Assembly: GCF_045863935.1 (NCBI RefSeq)
Contig: NZ_BTVP01000001.1
Span: 62,001-126,000 of the forward strand
Direction of reading: 5' to 3'
DNA length: 64,000 bases
Source: Parvibaculum sp045863935
Lineage (GTDB): Bacteria; Pseudomonadota; Alphaproteobacteria; Parvibaculales; Parvibaculaceae
A program made the translations under genes and the position numbers. Positions 25,787 through 37,734 of the stretch are shown in pieces. How positions within the stretch are numbered: the stretch's first letter is position 1; each line of letters opens with the position of its first letter. The notes under the pieces were generated by a model. The model did no database searches. It was not told the DNA's origin and saw only the letters and a list, made by a program, of their open reading frames with translations.

Positions 25787-27169
25787 TCAGCTCACGCCCA
25801 GGTCCTTTGCCGTGAGGTCGATGCAGCGGCGGGCGAGGGAGAAGAGTTCGTCCATCTCGCTTTCGGTGATCGTCAAGGGCGGGCTCAGAACCATGGTGTC
25901 GCCGATCGCCCGCATCACAAGACCGTTCGAGAAGCAATGGTTCCGGCAGCGCGTGCCGACATCGAGCGTGTTGTCGAACTTCTGGCGCGTCTTCTTGTCC
26001 TTCACGAGCTCGATCGCGCCGATGACCCCGACGCCGCGGGTCCCGCCGACAAGCGGGTGGTCGCCAAGTTCGGCGAGCTTCTTCTGGAAATAGCTGCCGG
26101 TGGCGCCGCCCGCCTTCTCGACGAGCTTCTCCTTCTGCATGAGCTCGAGATTGGCGAGTGCGACGGCGGCCGCGACCGGGTGCCCGGAATAGGTGAAGCC
26201 GTGCGACCATTCATTGTCGGAGTTGAAGACGGCGTCGCCGACGCGTTTGCCGAGGCCCACGGCGGCGATCGGCTGATAGCCCGACGAGAGCCCCTTGGCC
26301 ATGTTGATCATGTCGGGCTCGATGCCGAACGTGTCCGATCCGAACCAGTTGCCCGTGCGGCCGAAACCGCAAATCACTTCATCGACATGAAGCAGCACGT
26401 CGTATTTGCGGCAGATGCGCTGGATTTCTTCCCAGTAGCCCTTCGGCGGAATGATGAGGCCGCCCGCGCCCTGGATCGGTTCGGCAACGAAGGCCGCCAC
26501 ATTGTCGGCGCCCAGTTCGAGGATCTTTTCTTCAAGGCTTTGTGCGGTCTTGAGCCCATGCTCTTCGGGCGTCATGTCGCCGCCCTCGGCGAACCAGTCG
26601 GGGCAGTCGACATGGTGGAAGCCGGGCAGCGGCAGGTCGGCTTGCGGATGCATGTGGGTCAGGCCAGACAGCGAGGCCGCGACCATGGTGACCCCGTGAT
26701 AGGCTTTCTTGCGGGCGATGAAGGCCTTCTTGTTCGGCTTTCCCTGAAGGTTCCAGAAATAGCGGATGATCTTCACCGCGCTGTCGTTTCCCTCCGAGCC
26801 TGAATTGGCAAAGAAGAAACGGTCGATCCCCTTCGGACAGACTTCCGAGAGCTTCTGCGAAAGTTCGGCGACATAGGGGTTCGTCGTCTGGAAGAAGCTG
26901 TTGTAGTAAGAAAGCTCCTTCAGCGCCTTGTAGCCGGCCTGTGCGAGTTCCTCGCGGCCGTAACCCACCTGCACGCACCAGAGGCCCGCCATGCCGTCGA
27001 TCAGGCGGTTGCCCTCCGAGTCGTAGAGATAGACGCCCTCGGCATGGGTTATGACGCGGGCGCCTTTTTGCGCGAGGTCCTTGTGCGTGGTGAAGGGGTG
27101 GAGGTGATGGGCTGCGTCCATCTCCTGCCAGCGCTTGGTCTGATTTGAAATAGCGGCTGATTGCGACAT
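25787..27169 (-). CDS. Class III aminotransferase, putrescine--pyruvate (SpuC)-like
   Basis: A 460-residue PLP enzyme. Family features are MDAAHHLHPFTTHKDL at the N-terminus, FFANSGSEGNDSAVKIIRYF, DEVICGFGRTGNWFG and the PLP-lysine segment MINMAKGLSSGYQPIAAV. The N-terminal pattern and the neighbouring gamma-glutamylputrescine-type genes point to an omega-aminotransferase acting on putrescine or a related diamine, but substrates of this family vary (beta-alanine, taurine). The glutamine-synthetase-like gene lies 206 bp upstream on the same strand. Confidence 0.88.
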   Translation of the reverse strand: MSQSAAISNQTKRWQEMDAAHHLHPFTTHKDLAQKGARVITHAEGVYLYDSEGNRLIDGMAGLWCVQVGYGREELAQAGYKALKELSYYNSFFQTTNPYVAELSQKLSEVCPKGIDRFFFANSGSEGNDSAVKIIRYFWNLQGKPNKKAFIARKKAYHGVTMVAASLSGLTHMHPQADLPLPGFHHVDCPDWFAEGGDMTPEEHGLKTAQSLEEKILELGADNVAAFVAEPIQGAGGLIIPPKGYWEEIQRICRKYDVLLHVDEVICGFGRTGNWFGSDTFGIEPDMINMAKGLSSGYQPIAAVGLGKRVGDAVFNSDNEWSHGFTYSGHPVAAAVALANLELMQKEKLVEKAGGATGSYFQKKLAELGDHPLVGGTRGVGVIGAIELVKDKKTRQKFDNTLDVGTRCRNHCFSNGLVMRAIGDTMVLSPPLTITESEMDELFSLARRCIDLTAKDLGVS

Positions 27170-27375
27170 TTCGCGTGCTCCGGTTCCGAATGAAAAAAGG
27201 CGGAAAAGCGCGGTCCCCGTGGACCACGCCGGAGCGGACTTACGGGTTGTAACCGATGCGCGCGCAGAGGATCAGCAACTCGCGCTTGGCGAGACGCATC
27301 CTTGCGGCAGGCGTGAAGGCGTCGCTGGTCATGGGACGATTATAGGGAACTCCCACCGATTTGCCAGTTTTGCGC

Positions 27376-28758
27376 TCACACGTTCAAGAGCAGGTGCTCC
27401 CGTTCCCAGGCGGAGATCACCTGCTGATAGGCTTCGTGCTCGGTCAGTTTCACGTCCATGTAGAGGGTGACGAAATCGGCGCCGAGCACTTCCTTCAGTT
27501 CGGACGCGGTGCGCAGATTGTCGAGCGCGTCGAGCAGGTGGCGTGGCAGCGCGTAGCGTTTGCTGTCATAGGCGTTGCCCGTCATCTCCTTGGTCGGCTT
27601 CAGGTCGTTCACCATGCCGATATAACCGCAGGCAAGCGAGGTTGCGATGGCGAGATAGGGGTTCGCATCGGCGCCCGGTACGCGGTTTTCCACACGCCGG
27701 CCCTGACGCTTCGCTTCGGGCACGCGCAAGCCCACTGTGCGGTTCTCGTGGCCCCAATGCGTGTTGATGGGGGCGGCGTGATCGCGAACGATGCGGCGGT
27801 AGGAATTGACGTTGGGCGCAATGAGCGCCATCGCGTCGGGCAGGAATTTCTGCAGGCCGGCGATATAGCCCAGAAACAGCTTCGTGTCCTTGCCCTGCTT
27901 CGTTGCGAAGAGATTGTCGCCCGTCTCCGCGCTCACGATCGACTGGTGGATATGCATGGCGCTGCCGGGCTCGCCCTCGTAAGGCTTGGCCATGAAGGTC
28001 GCATAGATGCCGTGGCGCAGCGCCGCCTGTCTCATGGTGCGTTTGAAGAGGAAGGCCTGGTCTGCGATCTCGAGCGGGTCGCCGTGGTCGAAATTGATTT
28101 CGACCTGTGCCGCGCCGGATTCGTGAATGAGCGTGTCGATGTCGAGGTTCTGCGCTTCACAGAAATCGTACATGTCCTCGAAGATCGGATCGAACTCGTT
28201 CACCGCATCGATGCCGTAGGATTGACGCGCCGTTTCCTGCCGGCCGTTCGCGCCGACCGGCGGTTCGAGCGGATAGTCGGGGTCGATATTCTTCGCCGCC
28301 AGATAGAATTCGATTTCCGGCGCGACGACGGGTACCCAGCCCTTCTCCTCGAAGAGCGCCACGACCTTTTTCAGCACGTTGCGCGGTGCAATGGGGACCG
28401 GTCGTTCGTCGCGATAGTTCGCGTCGCAGATGATCTGCGCCGTCGGCTCGTCGTACCAGGGAACCACGCGCACCGTCGCCGGATCGGGATCGAGAATGAT
28501 GTCGGGTTCGATGTCGCCGAGGAAGTCGCTGTCGACATAGTCGCCGGTGACGGTCTGACCGAAGATCGACTCCGGGAGCTTCAATGAGCGATCGCTGAGC
28601 CCGGCGATGAACTTCCGGGTCGGAATGATTTTCCCGCGTGCGATGCCGGCCATGTCCGACACCATGCATTCGACTTCGGTAATGCGGCGGTCCTTAAGCC
28701 ACTTGATCAGGTCGTCCGTGTTCTCGACCCTCTCGTCCTTCTCGCTGCCCATTGCCAT
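27376..28758 (-). CDS. Glutamine synthetase-family protein, probably gamma-glutamylputrescine synthetase (PuuA-like)
   Basis: A 460-residue GS-fold ligase. It carries the metal-binding EIEFYL and HESGAAQVEINF, the ATP-site AMHIHQS, NSYRRI and NRTVGLRVP. The sequence is of the GSIII/PuuA-like type rather than assimilatory GlnA, which has a different N-terminus and an adenylylation site. Its location between a PuuD-like hydrolase and a putrescine-type aminotransferase supports ATP-dependent gamma-glutamylation of a polyamine. Two in-frame ATGs (28758, 28752) are possible starts. The 5' end overlaps the PuuD-like gene by 65 bp. Confidence 0.88.
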   Translation of the reverse strand: MAMGSEKDERVENTDDLIKWLKDRRITEVECMVSDMAGIARGKIIPTRKFIAGLSDRSLKLPESIFGQTVTGDYVDSDFLGDIEPDIILDPDPATVRVVPWYDEPTAQIICDANYRDERPVPIAPRNVLKKVVALFEEKGWVPVVAPEIEFYLAAKNIDPDYPLEPPVGANGRQETARQSYGIDAVNEFDPIFEDMYDFCEAQNLDIDTLIHESGAAQVEINFDHGDPLEIADQAFLFKRTMRQAALRHGIYATFMAKPYEGEPGSAMHIHQSIVSAETGDNLFATKQGKDTKLFLGYIAGLQKFLPDAMALIAPNVNSYRRIVRDHAAPINTHWGHENRTVGLRVPEAKRQGRRVENRVPGADANPYLAIATSLACGYIGMVNDLKPTKEMTGNAYDSKRYALPRHLLDALDNLRTASELKEVLGADFVTLYMDVKLTEHEAYQQVISAWEREHLLLNV

Positions 28759-29578
28759 GGGACACCACTCTTTCCTTTTCCGCGTTCGCGGCCGCTGCCT
28801 CGCGCACCGCGTCTCCAAAAGCCCGGAACAGCTTTTGCGATTCCGGGTTTTCCCAATACTTCCATTCCGGGTGCCACTGCACGCCGAGCGCGAAGCCCGT
28901 GGCGCCGCGCACATGAACGGCTTCCACCGTGCCGTCCGGCGCCCGGCCCTCCACCGCCAGGGCGTCCGCGAGCCGCGCCACGCCCTGCCCGTGCAGAGAA
29001 TTTACCTCAATTGTCCGTGTGCCGAGCAGCTTTTCGAACATGCCGCCCTCCTCCAGCATGACGGCATGTGCCGGGCCATACTGCACATCCAGAGGATCGT
29101 TCTTGTCTTCACGATGATCGAGGCGGGGCTCGTAGCCGGGCTCCGAGGGGACCTCGTGGATGTGCTGATGCAGCGTGCCGCCATAGGCGACATTGAGCTC
29201 CTGGAAGCCGCGGCAGACCGCAAAGAGCGGCACGGCACGGTCCACGCAGGCGCGGATGAGCTTCAGCGTCAGCGCGTCGCGTTGGCGGTCCAGCAATACG
29301 CCCTCGCGCGGCGGTGTGCCGCCATATTCCTCCGGGTGCACGTTCGAATGCGAACCGGTGAGGAAGATGCCGTCGCAAAGGTCGAAGAGTTCTGCGAGGT
29401 GATCCCTTGCAGCGTCGAAGGGCTCGCGCGGAACAGGCAGGAGAATGGGCTGGCAGTCAGCGCCGCCATCGACGGCGGCGATGTACTTCTCGCCGGCCGC
29501 ATGAAAGGGATGCGGTCCCAGCATCTTGACGTCGCAGGGGATGCCGACGATGGGACGCCGGCCTGATTTTCGGGTCAT
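28694..29578 (-). CDS. Gamma-glutamyl-gamma-aminobutyrate hydrolase family protein (PuuD-like, class I glutamine amidotransferase)
   Basis: A 294-residue amidotransferase-like hydrolase. The nucleophile elbow is FAVCRGFQELN, and the catalytic His lies in LGVQWHPEWKYW. LTGSHSNVHPEEYGG and YEPRLDHR are typical of PuuD. The family releases GABA from gamma-glutamyl-GABA. The last 22 residues (Gly/Arg/Glu-rich) overlap the start of the PuuA-like gene, so the coding ends are tightly coupled. Other Puu enzymes (PuuB, PuuC) are not in the window. Confidence 0.88.
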   Translation of the reverse strand: MTRKSGRRPIVGIPCDVKMLGPHPFHAAGEKYIAAVDGGADCQPILLPVPREPFDAARDHLAELFDLCDGIFLTGSHSNVHPEEYGGTPPREGVLLDRQRDALTLKLIRACVDRAVPLFAVCRGFQELNVAYGGTLHQHIHEVPSEPGYEPRLDHREDKNDPLDVQYGPAHAVMLEEGGMFEKLLGTRTIEVNSLHGQGVARLADALAVEGRAPDGTVEAVHVRGATGFALGVQWHPEWKYWENPESQKLFRAFGDAVREAAAANAEKERVVSHGNGQREGREGREHGRPDQVA

Positions 29579-29690
29579 GCTCGTTCACAAGTACCACGCC
29601 GCCCCTGCCCGAGGTCAAGACAGGACGCGGCGCAACAAAAGAGATGTGTTGAGGATAATAGACGGGAAGCTCAGGCGCCAGCCACCGGGA

Positions 29691-30383
29691 TCAGCGGTTT
29701 CCGCCGATTTCGGGGCGCTGGTCGTCCCGAAGGACGAAAAGCGAATTGTCGGCGCGGATGCCGGTCTCGACATTCCTCAGAGCGACCGTGGTCTGAAGGC
29801 CCTGCACATCGGTTACGACCCACTGGCGGAGCTGCATTTTCGGCCGGTCGAAGATCAGTGTGATCTGGCCCGGCGCCTCGCCGGAGCGATCGGCCAGCGC
29901 GATAAGGAGCGAGCCCGGTTGCTCCTCGACATTGAGCACGCGAGCTTTTTCCTCAAGGTTCACATTCTTCGCGAGAATGAGACCCAAGGGCGTCGAGGCG
30001 ATCGGATAACGCTGCGCGGCGGCGGCGCTGTCCTTTACCGCAACCCAGGTGCCGTCCGCGACGACGAGGAGATTTTCCGGCGGCGCATATTCGAAACGCA
30101 GTCTGCCCGGGCGGCGGAGATAGAACCTGCCCTCGGCGACCGAACCGTCGGGACCCACCTGCAGGAAGTCGCCTTGCAGGTTCTCGAGAGACGAGAGATA
30201 GGCGCTCGCTTCCGCCAGCGCCACGCTGTCTTCCTCGTTGAGCGACGTCTCGGCCCGCGCCGACCGCCCCCCTGCCGTCAGGAAGGCCACAAAGAGGAGG
30301 CCAAGTCCGACAAGGGCTGCGGCGAGCAACATGCGCTGCCGGTAGCGGTGGTTCTGATCCAAGTCTCTCATGAGGGAAATCAT
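29691..30383 (-). CDS. lolA: Outer-membrane lipoprotein carrier LolA
   Basis: A 230-residue periplasmic carrier. An N-terminal hydrophobic segment (RMLLAAALVGLGLLFVAFLTAG) is followed by SARAE, a plausible signal cleavage. The mature part matches LolA: LAEASAYLSSLENLQGDFLQVGPDGSVAEGRFYLRRPGRLRFEY and the later NSLFVLRDDQRPEIG. The start at 30383 has AGAG upstream; MRDLD at 30371 is an alternative. It lies 89 bp downstream of ftsK, the common alphaproteobacterial order. Confidence 0.9.
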   Translation of the reverse strand: MISLMRDLDQNHRYRQRMLLAAALVGLGLLFVAFLTAGGRSARAETSLNEEDSVALAEASAYLSSLENLQGDFLQVGPDGSVAEGRFYLRRPGRLRFEYAPPENLLVVADGTWVAVKDSAAAAQRYPIASTPLGLILAKNVNLEEKARVLNVEEQPGSLLIALADRSGEAPGQITLIFDRPKMQLRQWVVTDVQGLQTTVALRNVETGIRADNSLFVLRDDQRPEIGGNR

Positions 30384-30472
30384 GGCTGCTCTTTGTGGCG
30401 AAATATTGAGCCCCAAAGGGCCTTTTGGCGGCGTCCGGTTAGCGCGGCGTTAACGGCGGAATCGCTCTTTCT

Positions 30473-33159
<2,687 letters not shown>

Positions 33160-33163
<4 letters not shown>

Positions 33164-34389
33164 AGAACCTCCGCCATGCGCGCAAGCGCTTCCTCGGTTT
33201 CGGCCACGCCGTCGACAAGGGCGACGCGAATATAGGCGGTGCCGGGGTTGCCGCCCGGGCCGTAAGGTGAATCTTCGCGCGAGAGGTAGGCTCCCGGCAA
33301 CACTTTCACGCCGGCTTTCGCCCAGAGTTCGCGCGCGGCCTTTTCGCCGTCACCGACGTCGAGCCAGAGAAAGAAGCCGCCCGGCGGCCGGTAGAAGCCG
33401 AACCGGTTGCCGAGCACGCGTTCGGCAGCGTCGATTTTCGCGCGGTAGAGATCGCGATTGGCGGCCGCGTGGGCGTCGTCGCTCCAGCAGGCGGCCGACG
33501 CCGCCATCAGCGGCAGCGGCACTTGCGGCGCGGCGATATTGCGGAAATTACGGAAGCGCTGCATGAGCGCGCGCTCGCCGGCACAGAAGCCCGAGCGCAG
33601 ACCTGGCAGGCTCGAGCGCTTCGACAGCGAGTGGAAGACAATGATATTGGCGAAGGGATCGCCCCCCTTTGCGTCCATCCCCAGGGCCGCCTCCAGCGCC
33701 CCGGCGGGCGGCTCGCGGTCATAGATGTCGGCATAGCATTCGTCGATGGCGAGCACGATGGCGTGCTCCCGTGCGAGCGCGATCAACCGCTGCAGATAGC
33801 CGAGGCTCGCAACCGAGCCTTGCGGGTTGGCGGGGCTGCAGAAATAGATCATCGCCGTGCGGGCAAGGAGTTCCTCGGGCAGGGCCTCAAAATCGGGAAT
33901 GAAGCCCGTTTCCCTCGTCGCCGCGATATAGACGGGCTCGGCGCCCGCCGCGAGTGCCGCGGCCGCATAGCACTGGTAGAAGGGGTTCGGCATCAGGATC
34001 GCCGGCCGCTTCCCGGCCTTTTCGGGCGGCGTCGCGATCTGGGCGATGTTGAAAAGCGCTTCCCGTGTGCCGTTCACCGGCAGGATCTGCGTCTCGGGGT
34101 CGAGGGCGCGGCCCGTGCCGATCTCATCCGCGATGCCATAGCGGCGGCCGAGCCAGCCGGCGGCGGCGTTGCGGAATTCGGCGGTTCCGACGATCGGCGG
34201 GTACTTGCCGAAAAGAGCGGATTTCCGGGAGATTTCCTCCATCACGAATTTCGGGAAGGGATGTTGCGGCTCGCCCAGCGACATGACGAGCGGCGGCCTT
34301 CCCGGTTCAATCCCTTCGATCAGCGCATTGAGGCGCGGAAAGGGGCTGTCCGGAAGGCTCTCGAAGCGTGAGGAAGGGCTCGCCGTCAT
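33160..34389 (-). CDS. Class I/II PLP aminotransferase, DapC-like
   Basis: A 409-residue fold-type I aminotransferase. The cofactor lysine lies in FHSLSKRSSLPGLRSGF; YFCSPANPQGSVASL, AIDECYADIY and FFLWLDVGDG are family motifs. The YPPIVGTAEFRNAAAGWLGRRYG stretch resembles N-succinyldiaminopimelate aminotransferase DapC of GC-rich proteobacteria, so a role in lysine/meso-DAP synthesis is plausible but unproven. It overlaps ftsK by 4 bp and is probably co-transcribed with ftsK-lolA. Confidence 0.88.
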
Positions 34390-34546
34390 GGGAATCGCGC
34401 AAGGTCCTGGGGCGCACCGGACCCGCGATACAAAATGTGCGGAAACCGGGATAAGCGGAACGGCGCGATCTTAGCTTCCAGAGGCGGGCCGGTCCAGTCA
34501 CCCGAACCGGCCCGCGCCGTGGAAAAAGCTGTGGAATTCCCGCACC

Positions 34547-34555
34547 TTATCCACA
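34547..34555 (+). promoter_or_regulatory. Perfect DnaA box
   Basis: TTATCCACA, the exact DnaA consensus, lies between the amt1 3' end and the aminotransferase gene, about 20 bp from a second, degenerate TGTGGA element on the other strand. It could titrate DnaA or regulate the aminotransferase-ftsK operon; a single box is only suggestive. Confidence 0.5.
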
Positions 34556-34614
34556 GAATCGCAAGCAGCCGCTTAACGAAGCCTTAAAAGTGGGGCGCGG
34601 GAACGCCGTGCCGG

Positions 34615-35871
34615 TCACCGGGGTGCCATGTCCGCTTCGGGGTTTGCGCCGATCTTGTGGATCGAAAGGTCGGCGCCGCGATGCTCTTCTTCCTCGCTGA
34701 GCCTTATGCCGATGAGGGTCTTGAGGACGGCATAGAGCGCTAGGCCCGCAATGCCCGCATAAAGGGCACCGCCGAGAGAGCCGGCGAGCTGGCTGAGGAA
34801 GGTCACGCCGCCGAGGCCGCCCAGTTCCGTGAGACCGAAAATGCCCGCGGCAATACCGCCCCAGAGGCCGCACAACCCATGAAGCGGCCAGACGCCGAGC
34901 ACGTCGTCGATCTTGAAGCGCGCCTGACAGGCCTCGAACATGACGACGAAGAGCGCGCCCGCGACGCCGCCGACAACGAGCGAACCGAGCGGGTGCATGA
35001 TGTCCGACCCGGCGCAGACCGCGACGAGGCCCGCAAGGGCGCCGTTATGGATGAAGCCCGGATCGTTCCGTCCGACGGCAAGCGAGACGAGAATGCCGCC
35101 CGCCATGGCGAGGAGCGAGTTCATGGCGACAAGGCCGGAGACGCTTTCGAGCGACTGGGCGGACATCACATTGAAGCCGAACCAGCCGATGCAGAGCAGC
35201 CAGGAACCCAGCGCCAGCCAGGGGATCGAGGATGGCGGAAAGCCGACAAGCTTGCCCTCCTTCGTGTAGCGGCCCTTGCGCTGGCCAAGCATCACGACCG
35301 CGCCGAGCGCGAGCCAGCCGCCGACCGCGTGGACGACGATTGAGCCCGCGAAGTCATGGAATGGGGCGCCGAAGGCCGCTTCGAAGCTCTCCTGAAGGCC
35401 GAAATTGCCGTTCCAGACGATGCCTTCGAAGAAGGGATAGATGAGGCCGACGATGACGGCGGTCGCCATGGCTTGCGGCCAGAACCGGGCGCGCTCCGCG
35501 ATGCCGCCCGAAATGATCGCCGGGATGGCGGCCGCGAAAGTGAGCAGGAAGAAGAACTTCACAAGCGAGGCCCCTTGCGGCGCGAAGCTCGCGCCTTCGG
35601 CGGCCTCGTTGCCGTTCAGCACCGCGGCGCTGAAGAAGAAGCCGACGCCATAGGCGACCGCGTAGCCGATGAAGAAATAGGCAATGGTCGAAACGGCGAA
35701 ATCCGCCAGGATCTTCACCAGTGCATTCACCTGGTTCTTGTGGCGCACGGTGCCGACTTCCAGGAAGGCGAAGCCCGAATGCATCGCGAAGACGAGAATT
35801 GCACCCATGAGAATGAAAAACACATCGGCGCCGGCGCCCGAGACGGCGCCAGCGGATTCTATCGGATCCAT
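34615..35871 (-). CDS. Ammonium transporter Amt (first of three)
   Basis: A 418-residue channel-type Amt/MEP/Rh protein with about 11 membrane helices. The twin-His pore residues are conserved: SIVVHAVGGWLALG and VWPLHGLCGLWGG. HSGFAFLEVGTVRHKNQVN at the N-terminus and GFNVMSAQSL are family features. There is no cleavable signal peptide, unlike Amt copies 2 and 3. The ATG at 35871 has GGGAGA upstream. It lies 456 bp downstream of amt copy 2 behind a terminator, so it has its own promoter; a sigma-54-like site is at 35996-36011. Confidence 0.95.
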   Translation of the reverse strand: MDPIESAGAVSGAGADVFFILMGAILVFAMHSGFAFLEVGTVRHKNQVNALVKILADFAVSTIAYFFIGYAVAYGVGFFFSAAVLNGNEAAEGASFAPQGASLVKFFFLLTFAAAIPAIISGGIAERARFWPQAMATAVIVGLIYPFFEGIVWNGNFGLQESFEAAFGAPFHDFAGSIVVHAVGGWLALGAVVMLGQRKGRYTKEGKLVGFPPSSIPWLALGSWLLCIGWFGFNVMSAQSLESVSGLVAMNSLLAMAGGILVSLAVGRNDPGFIHNGALAGLVAVCAGSDIMHPLGSLVVGGVAGALFVVMFEACQARFKIDDVLGVWPLHGLCGLWGGIAAGIFGLTELGGLGGVTFLSQLAGSLGGALYAGIAGLALYAVLKTLIGIRLSEEEEHRGADLSIHKIGANPEADMAPR

Positions 35872-35995
35872 GAAGGTCTCCCCTTTCCTTGCCACCACAC
35901 ATCCGCCTGGCTTTTCGTTTGCCTTGTCCGGATGCTCCCGCCGCGCTTTGTATCTCCCGGGGGAGCCGCGGCCTGATTATTCAGCGAAGTGCACA

Positions 35996-36011
35996 ATCAA
36001 TATGCATGCCA
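35996..36011 (-). promoter_or_regulatory. Sigma-54-like promoter candidate upstream of amt copy 1
   Basis: The reverse strand reads TGGCATGCATATTGAT, close to the -24/-12 consensus TGGCACG-N4-TTGCW (T for C in the -24 element, A for C in the -12 element). It lies 125 bp upstream of the start codon. Confidence 0.5.
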
Positions 36012-36194
36012 CTCGGCTGCATTTTGTCGAGGCACGTGAGATCAAGGACTTAGCGGAGGGGATAGAAAGCAGGAGCGGGACAGACGGGTTTTCTGCCTAG
36101 CAATTGATCCCTATCCGGAGGCAAACGGATTAATTGTTATGCAGAATATCCGTGCTCCGGCTTCGGCTGCCATGTACCGGCACGCGCGGCTGCA

Positions 36195-36229
36195 TAAAAA
36201 AGAGCCCGCAGAGGGGATCTGCGGGCTCA
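36195..36229 (-). terminator. Intrinsic terminator of amt copy 2
   Basis: On the reverse strand GAGCCCGCAG (36228-36219) and CTGCGGGCTC (36211-36202) form a 10-bp stem followed by TTTTTT. Confidence 0.92.
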
Positions 36230-36327
36230 AGTCTTGCCGCGAACGCCCGGAAGTGGTGGCAAGGGGTTCGCGGCCGTGGGAGAGAAGCGGGGCCAGAGGG
36301 AAGAGGCCCCGCTCCGAGAGATGCGCG

Positions 36328-37671
36328 TTAGCGGACCGTGAACTCCGGATAGGCTTCGACGCCGATTTCGGCCTTGTCGAGACCCATCATTTCTTCCTCT
36401 TCCGAGCAGCGGATGCCGATCGTGAAGCGCAGTGCGAGCCAGAGCACGAGGCTCGTCACGGCGACGAAGATGCCGATGGAGATCACGCCCGTCGCCTGAG
36501 CGGCGAAGTTCGTGTCGGCGTTGGTCAGCGGAACCGCCATGGTGCCCCAGATGCCGCAGAAGAGATGGACGGGGATCGCGCCCACCACGTCGTCGATGCG
36601 GAGCTTGTCGAGGAGCGGAACCGTCAGCACCACGATCACGCCGCCGATGGCGCCGATGGCCAGGGCCCAGCCCAGGGTCGGTGCGAGCGGCTCAGCCGTG
36701 ATCGACACGAGGCCGGCCAGAGCGCCGTTCAGCGCCATGGTGATGTCGACCTTCTTGTAGAGGAGCTGCGTCAGCAGCATCGCCGCGACCACACCGGCAG
36801 CCGCCGCCATGTTCGTGTTGATGAAGATCGTCGCCACCGCATTCGCCTCGTCGGGCGAACCGAGCGCGAGCTCCGAACCGCCGTTGAAGCCGAACCAGCC
36901 GAGCCACAGGATGAAGGTGCCGAGCGTTGCGAGCGGCATGGACGAGCCGGGCATCGGATTGACGCCGCCGCCCTTCACATACTTGCCGATACGCGGGCCG
37001 AGCACGAGCGCGCCCATCAGAGCGGCCCAGCCGCCCGTCGAGTGCACAAGCGTCGAACCGGCGAAGTCGGAGAAGCCGAGTTCGCTGAGCCAGCCGCCGC
37101 CCCACTGCCAGGCGCCCTGGATCGGATAGATGATGCCGGTCAGGAAGACGGTGAAGACCAGGAACGGCCACAGCTTGATCCGCTCGGCCAGCGTGCCCGA
37201 AACGATCGAAGCGGCGGTCGCCACGAAGACCATCTGGAAATACCAGTCGGAAGCGGATGCATAGCCCGAGCCATCGCTTGCGACGCCGCCGCTATCGTCC
37301 ACACCCCAGATCGAGATGGAGCCGAAATAGCCGCCATCGACGCCCGAATACATCAGGTTGTAGCCGACGAGGTAGTACATGATGCCGGCGATGGAATAGA
37401 GCGCGATATTCTTCGTGCACTGCATCGCGACGTTTTTGGAGCGGACCAGACCCGCCTCAAGCATTGCGAAGCCGGCCGCCATGAACATGACGAGGAAGCC
37501 GGTCATCAGGAACAGCAAGGTGTTGAACACGTATGCCGTATCGGGCGCGCTGAGCGCAAAGGCCTCTTCGGCCACTTCTTCGACTTCCTGCGCGAAGGCA
37601 GGCGCCGACATGGCCAGTACGGCGAGCCCCGCCATCCCCGCCATGCGAATGTATCGTCCAGTCTTGGTCAT
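36328..37671 (-). CDS. Ammonium transporter Amt (second of three)
   Basis: A 447-residue Amt protein with a signal-peptide-like N-terminus (MAGLAVLAMSAPAFAQE), followed by an acidic stretch and about 11 helices. Pore histidines are in STLVHSTGGWAALM and AIPVHLFCGIWG. AGFAMLEAGLVRSKNVAMQ and WFGFNGGSELA are family motifs. It ends with a cytoplasmic tail (EEEEMMGLDKAEIGVEAYPEF). The glnK gene starts the unit 63 bp upstream, so glnK-amt is probably an operon, the classic arrangement in which GlnK blocks the Amt channel. A terminator follows. Confidence 0.95.
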   Translation of the reverse strand: MTKTGRYIRMAGMAGLAVLAMSAPAFAQEVEEVAEEAFALSAPDTAYVFNTLLFLMTGFLVMFMAAGFAMLEAGLVRSKNVAMQCTKNIALYSIAGIMYYLVGYNLMYSGVDGGYFGSISIWGVDDSGGVASDGSGYASASDWYFQMVFVATAASIVSGTLAERIKLWPFLVFTVFLTGIIYPIQGAWQWGGGWLSELGFSDFAGSTLVHSTGGWAALMGALVLGPRIGKYVKGGGVNPMPGSSMPLATLGTFILWLGWFGFNGGSELALGSPDEANAVATIFINTNMAAAAGVVAAMLLTQLLYKKVDITMALNGALAGLVSITAEPLAPTLGWALAIGAIGGVIVVLTVPLLDKLRIDDVVGAIPVHLFCGIWGTMAVPLTNADTNFAAQATGVISIGIFVAVTSLVLWLALRFTIGIRCSEEEEMMGLDKAEIGVEAYPEFTVR

Positions 37672-37734
37672 CGTTCCTCTCTCGTTAGAGGGTTGCCTTC
37701 CCCAATTACGAAAGCCGCTTAGTCAGTACAGAGA

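Larger units (their letters stand above)
35872..36327. other. 456-bp region between amt copies 1 and 2
   Basis: No gene is seen. It contains the terminator of amt copy 2 (36195-36229) and, on the reverse strand, a sigma-54-like promoter candidate for amt copy 1 (35996-36011). A TGCAC half-site (35990-35994) overlaps the expected downstream side of that promoter. Confidence 0.55.

Noticed and set aside
27212..27225. GGTCC/GGACC hairpin upstream of the class III aminotransferase as a terminator of the GS-like gene
   Set aside because: It lies about 150 bp after the stop codon of that gene and has only a weak T-run.
36139..37722. Plus-strand open frame over amt copy 2
   Set aside because: Antisense to a clear Amt gene; the composition is Arg/His/Glu-rich as expected for GC-rich shadow frames.
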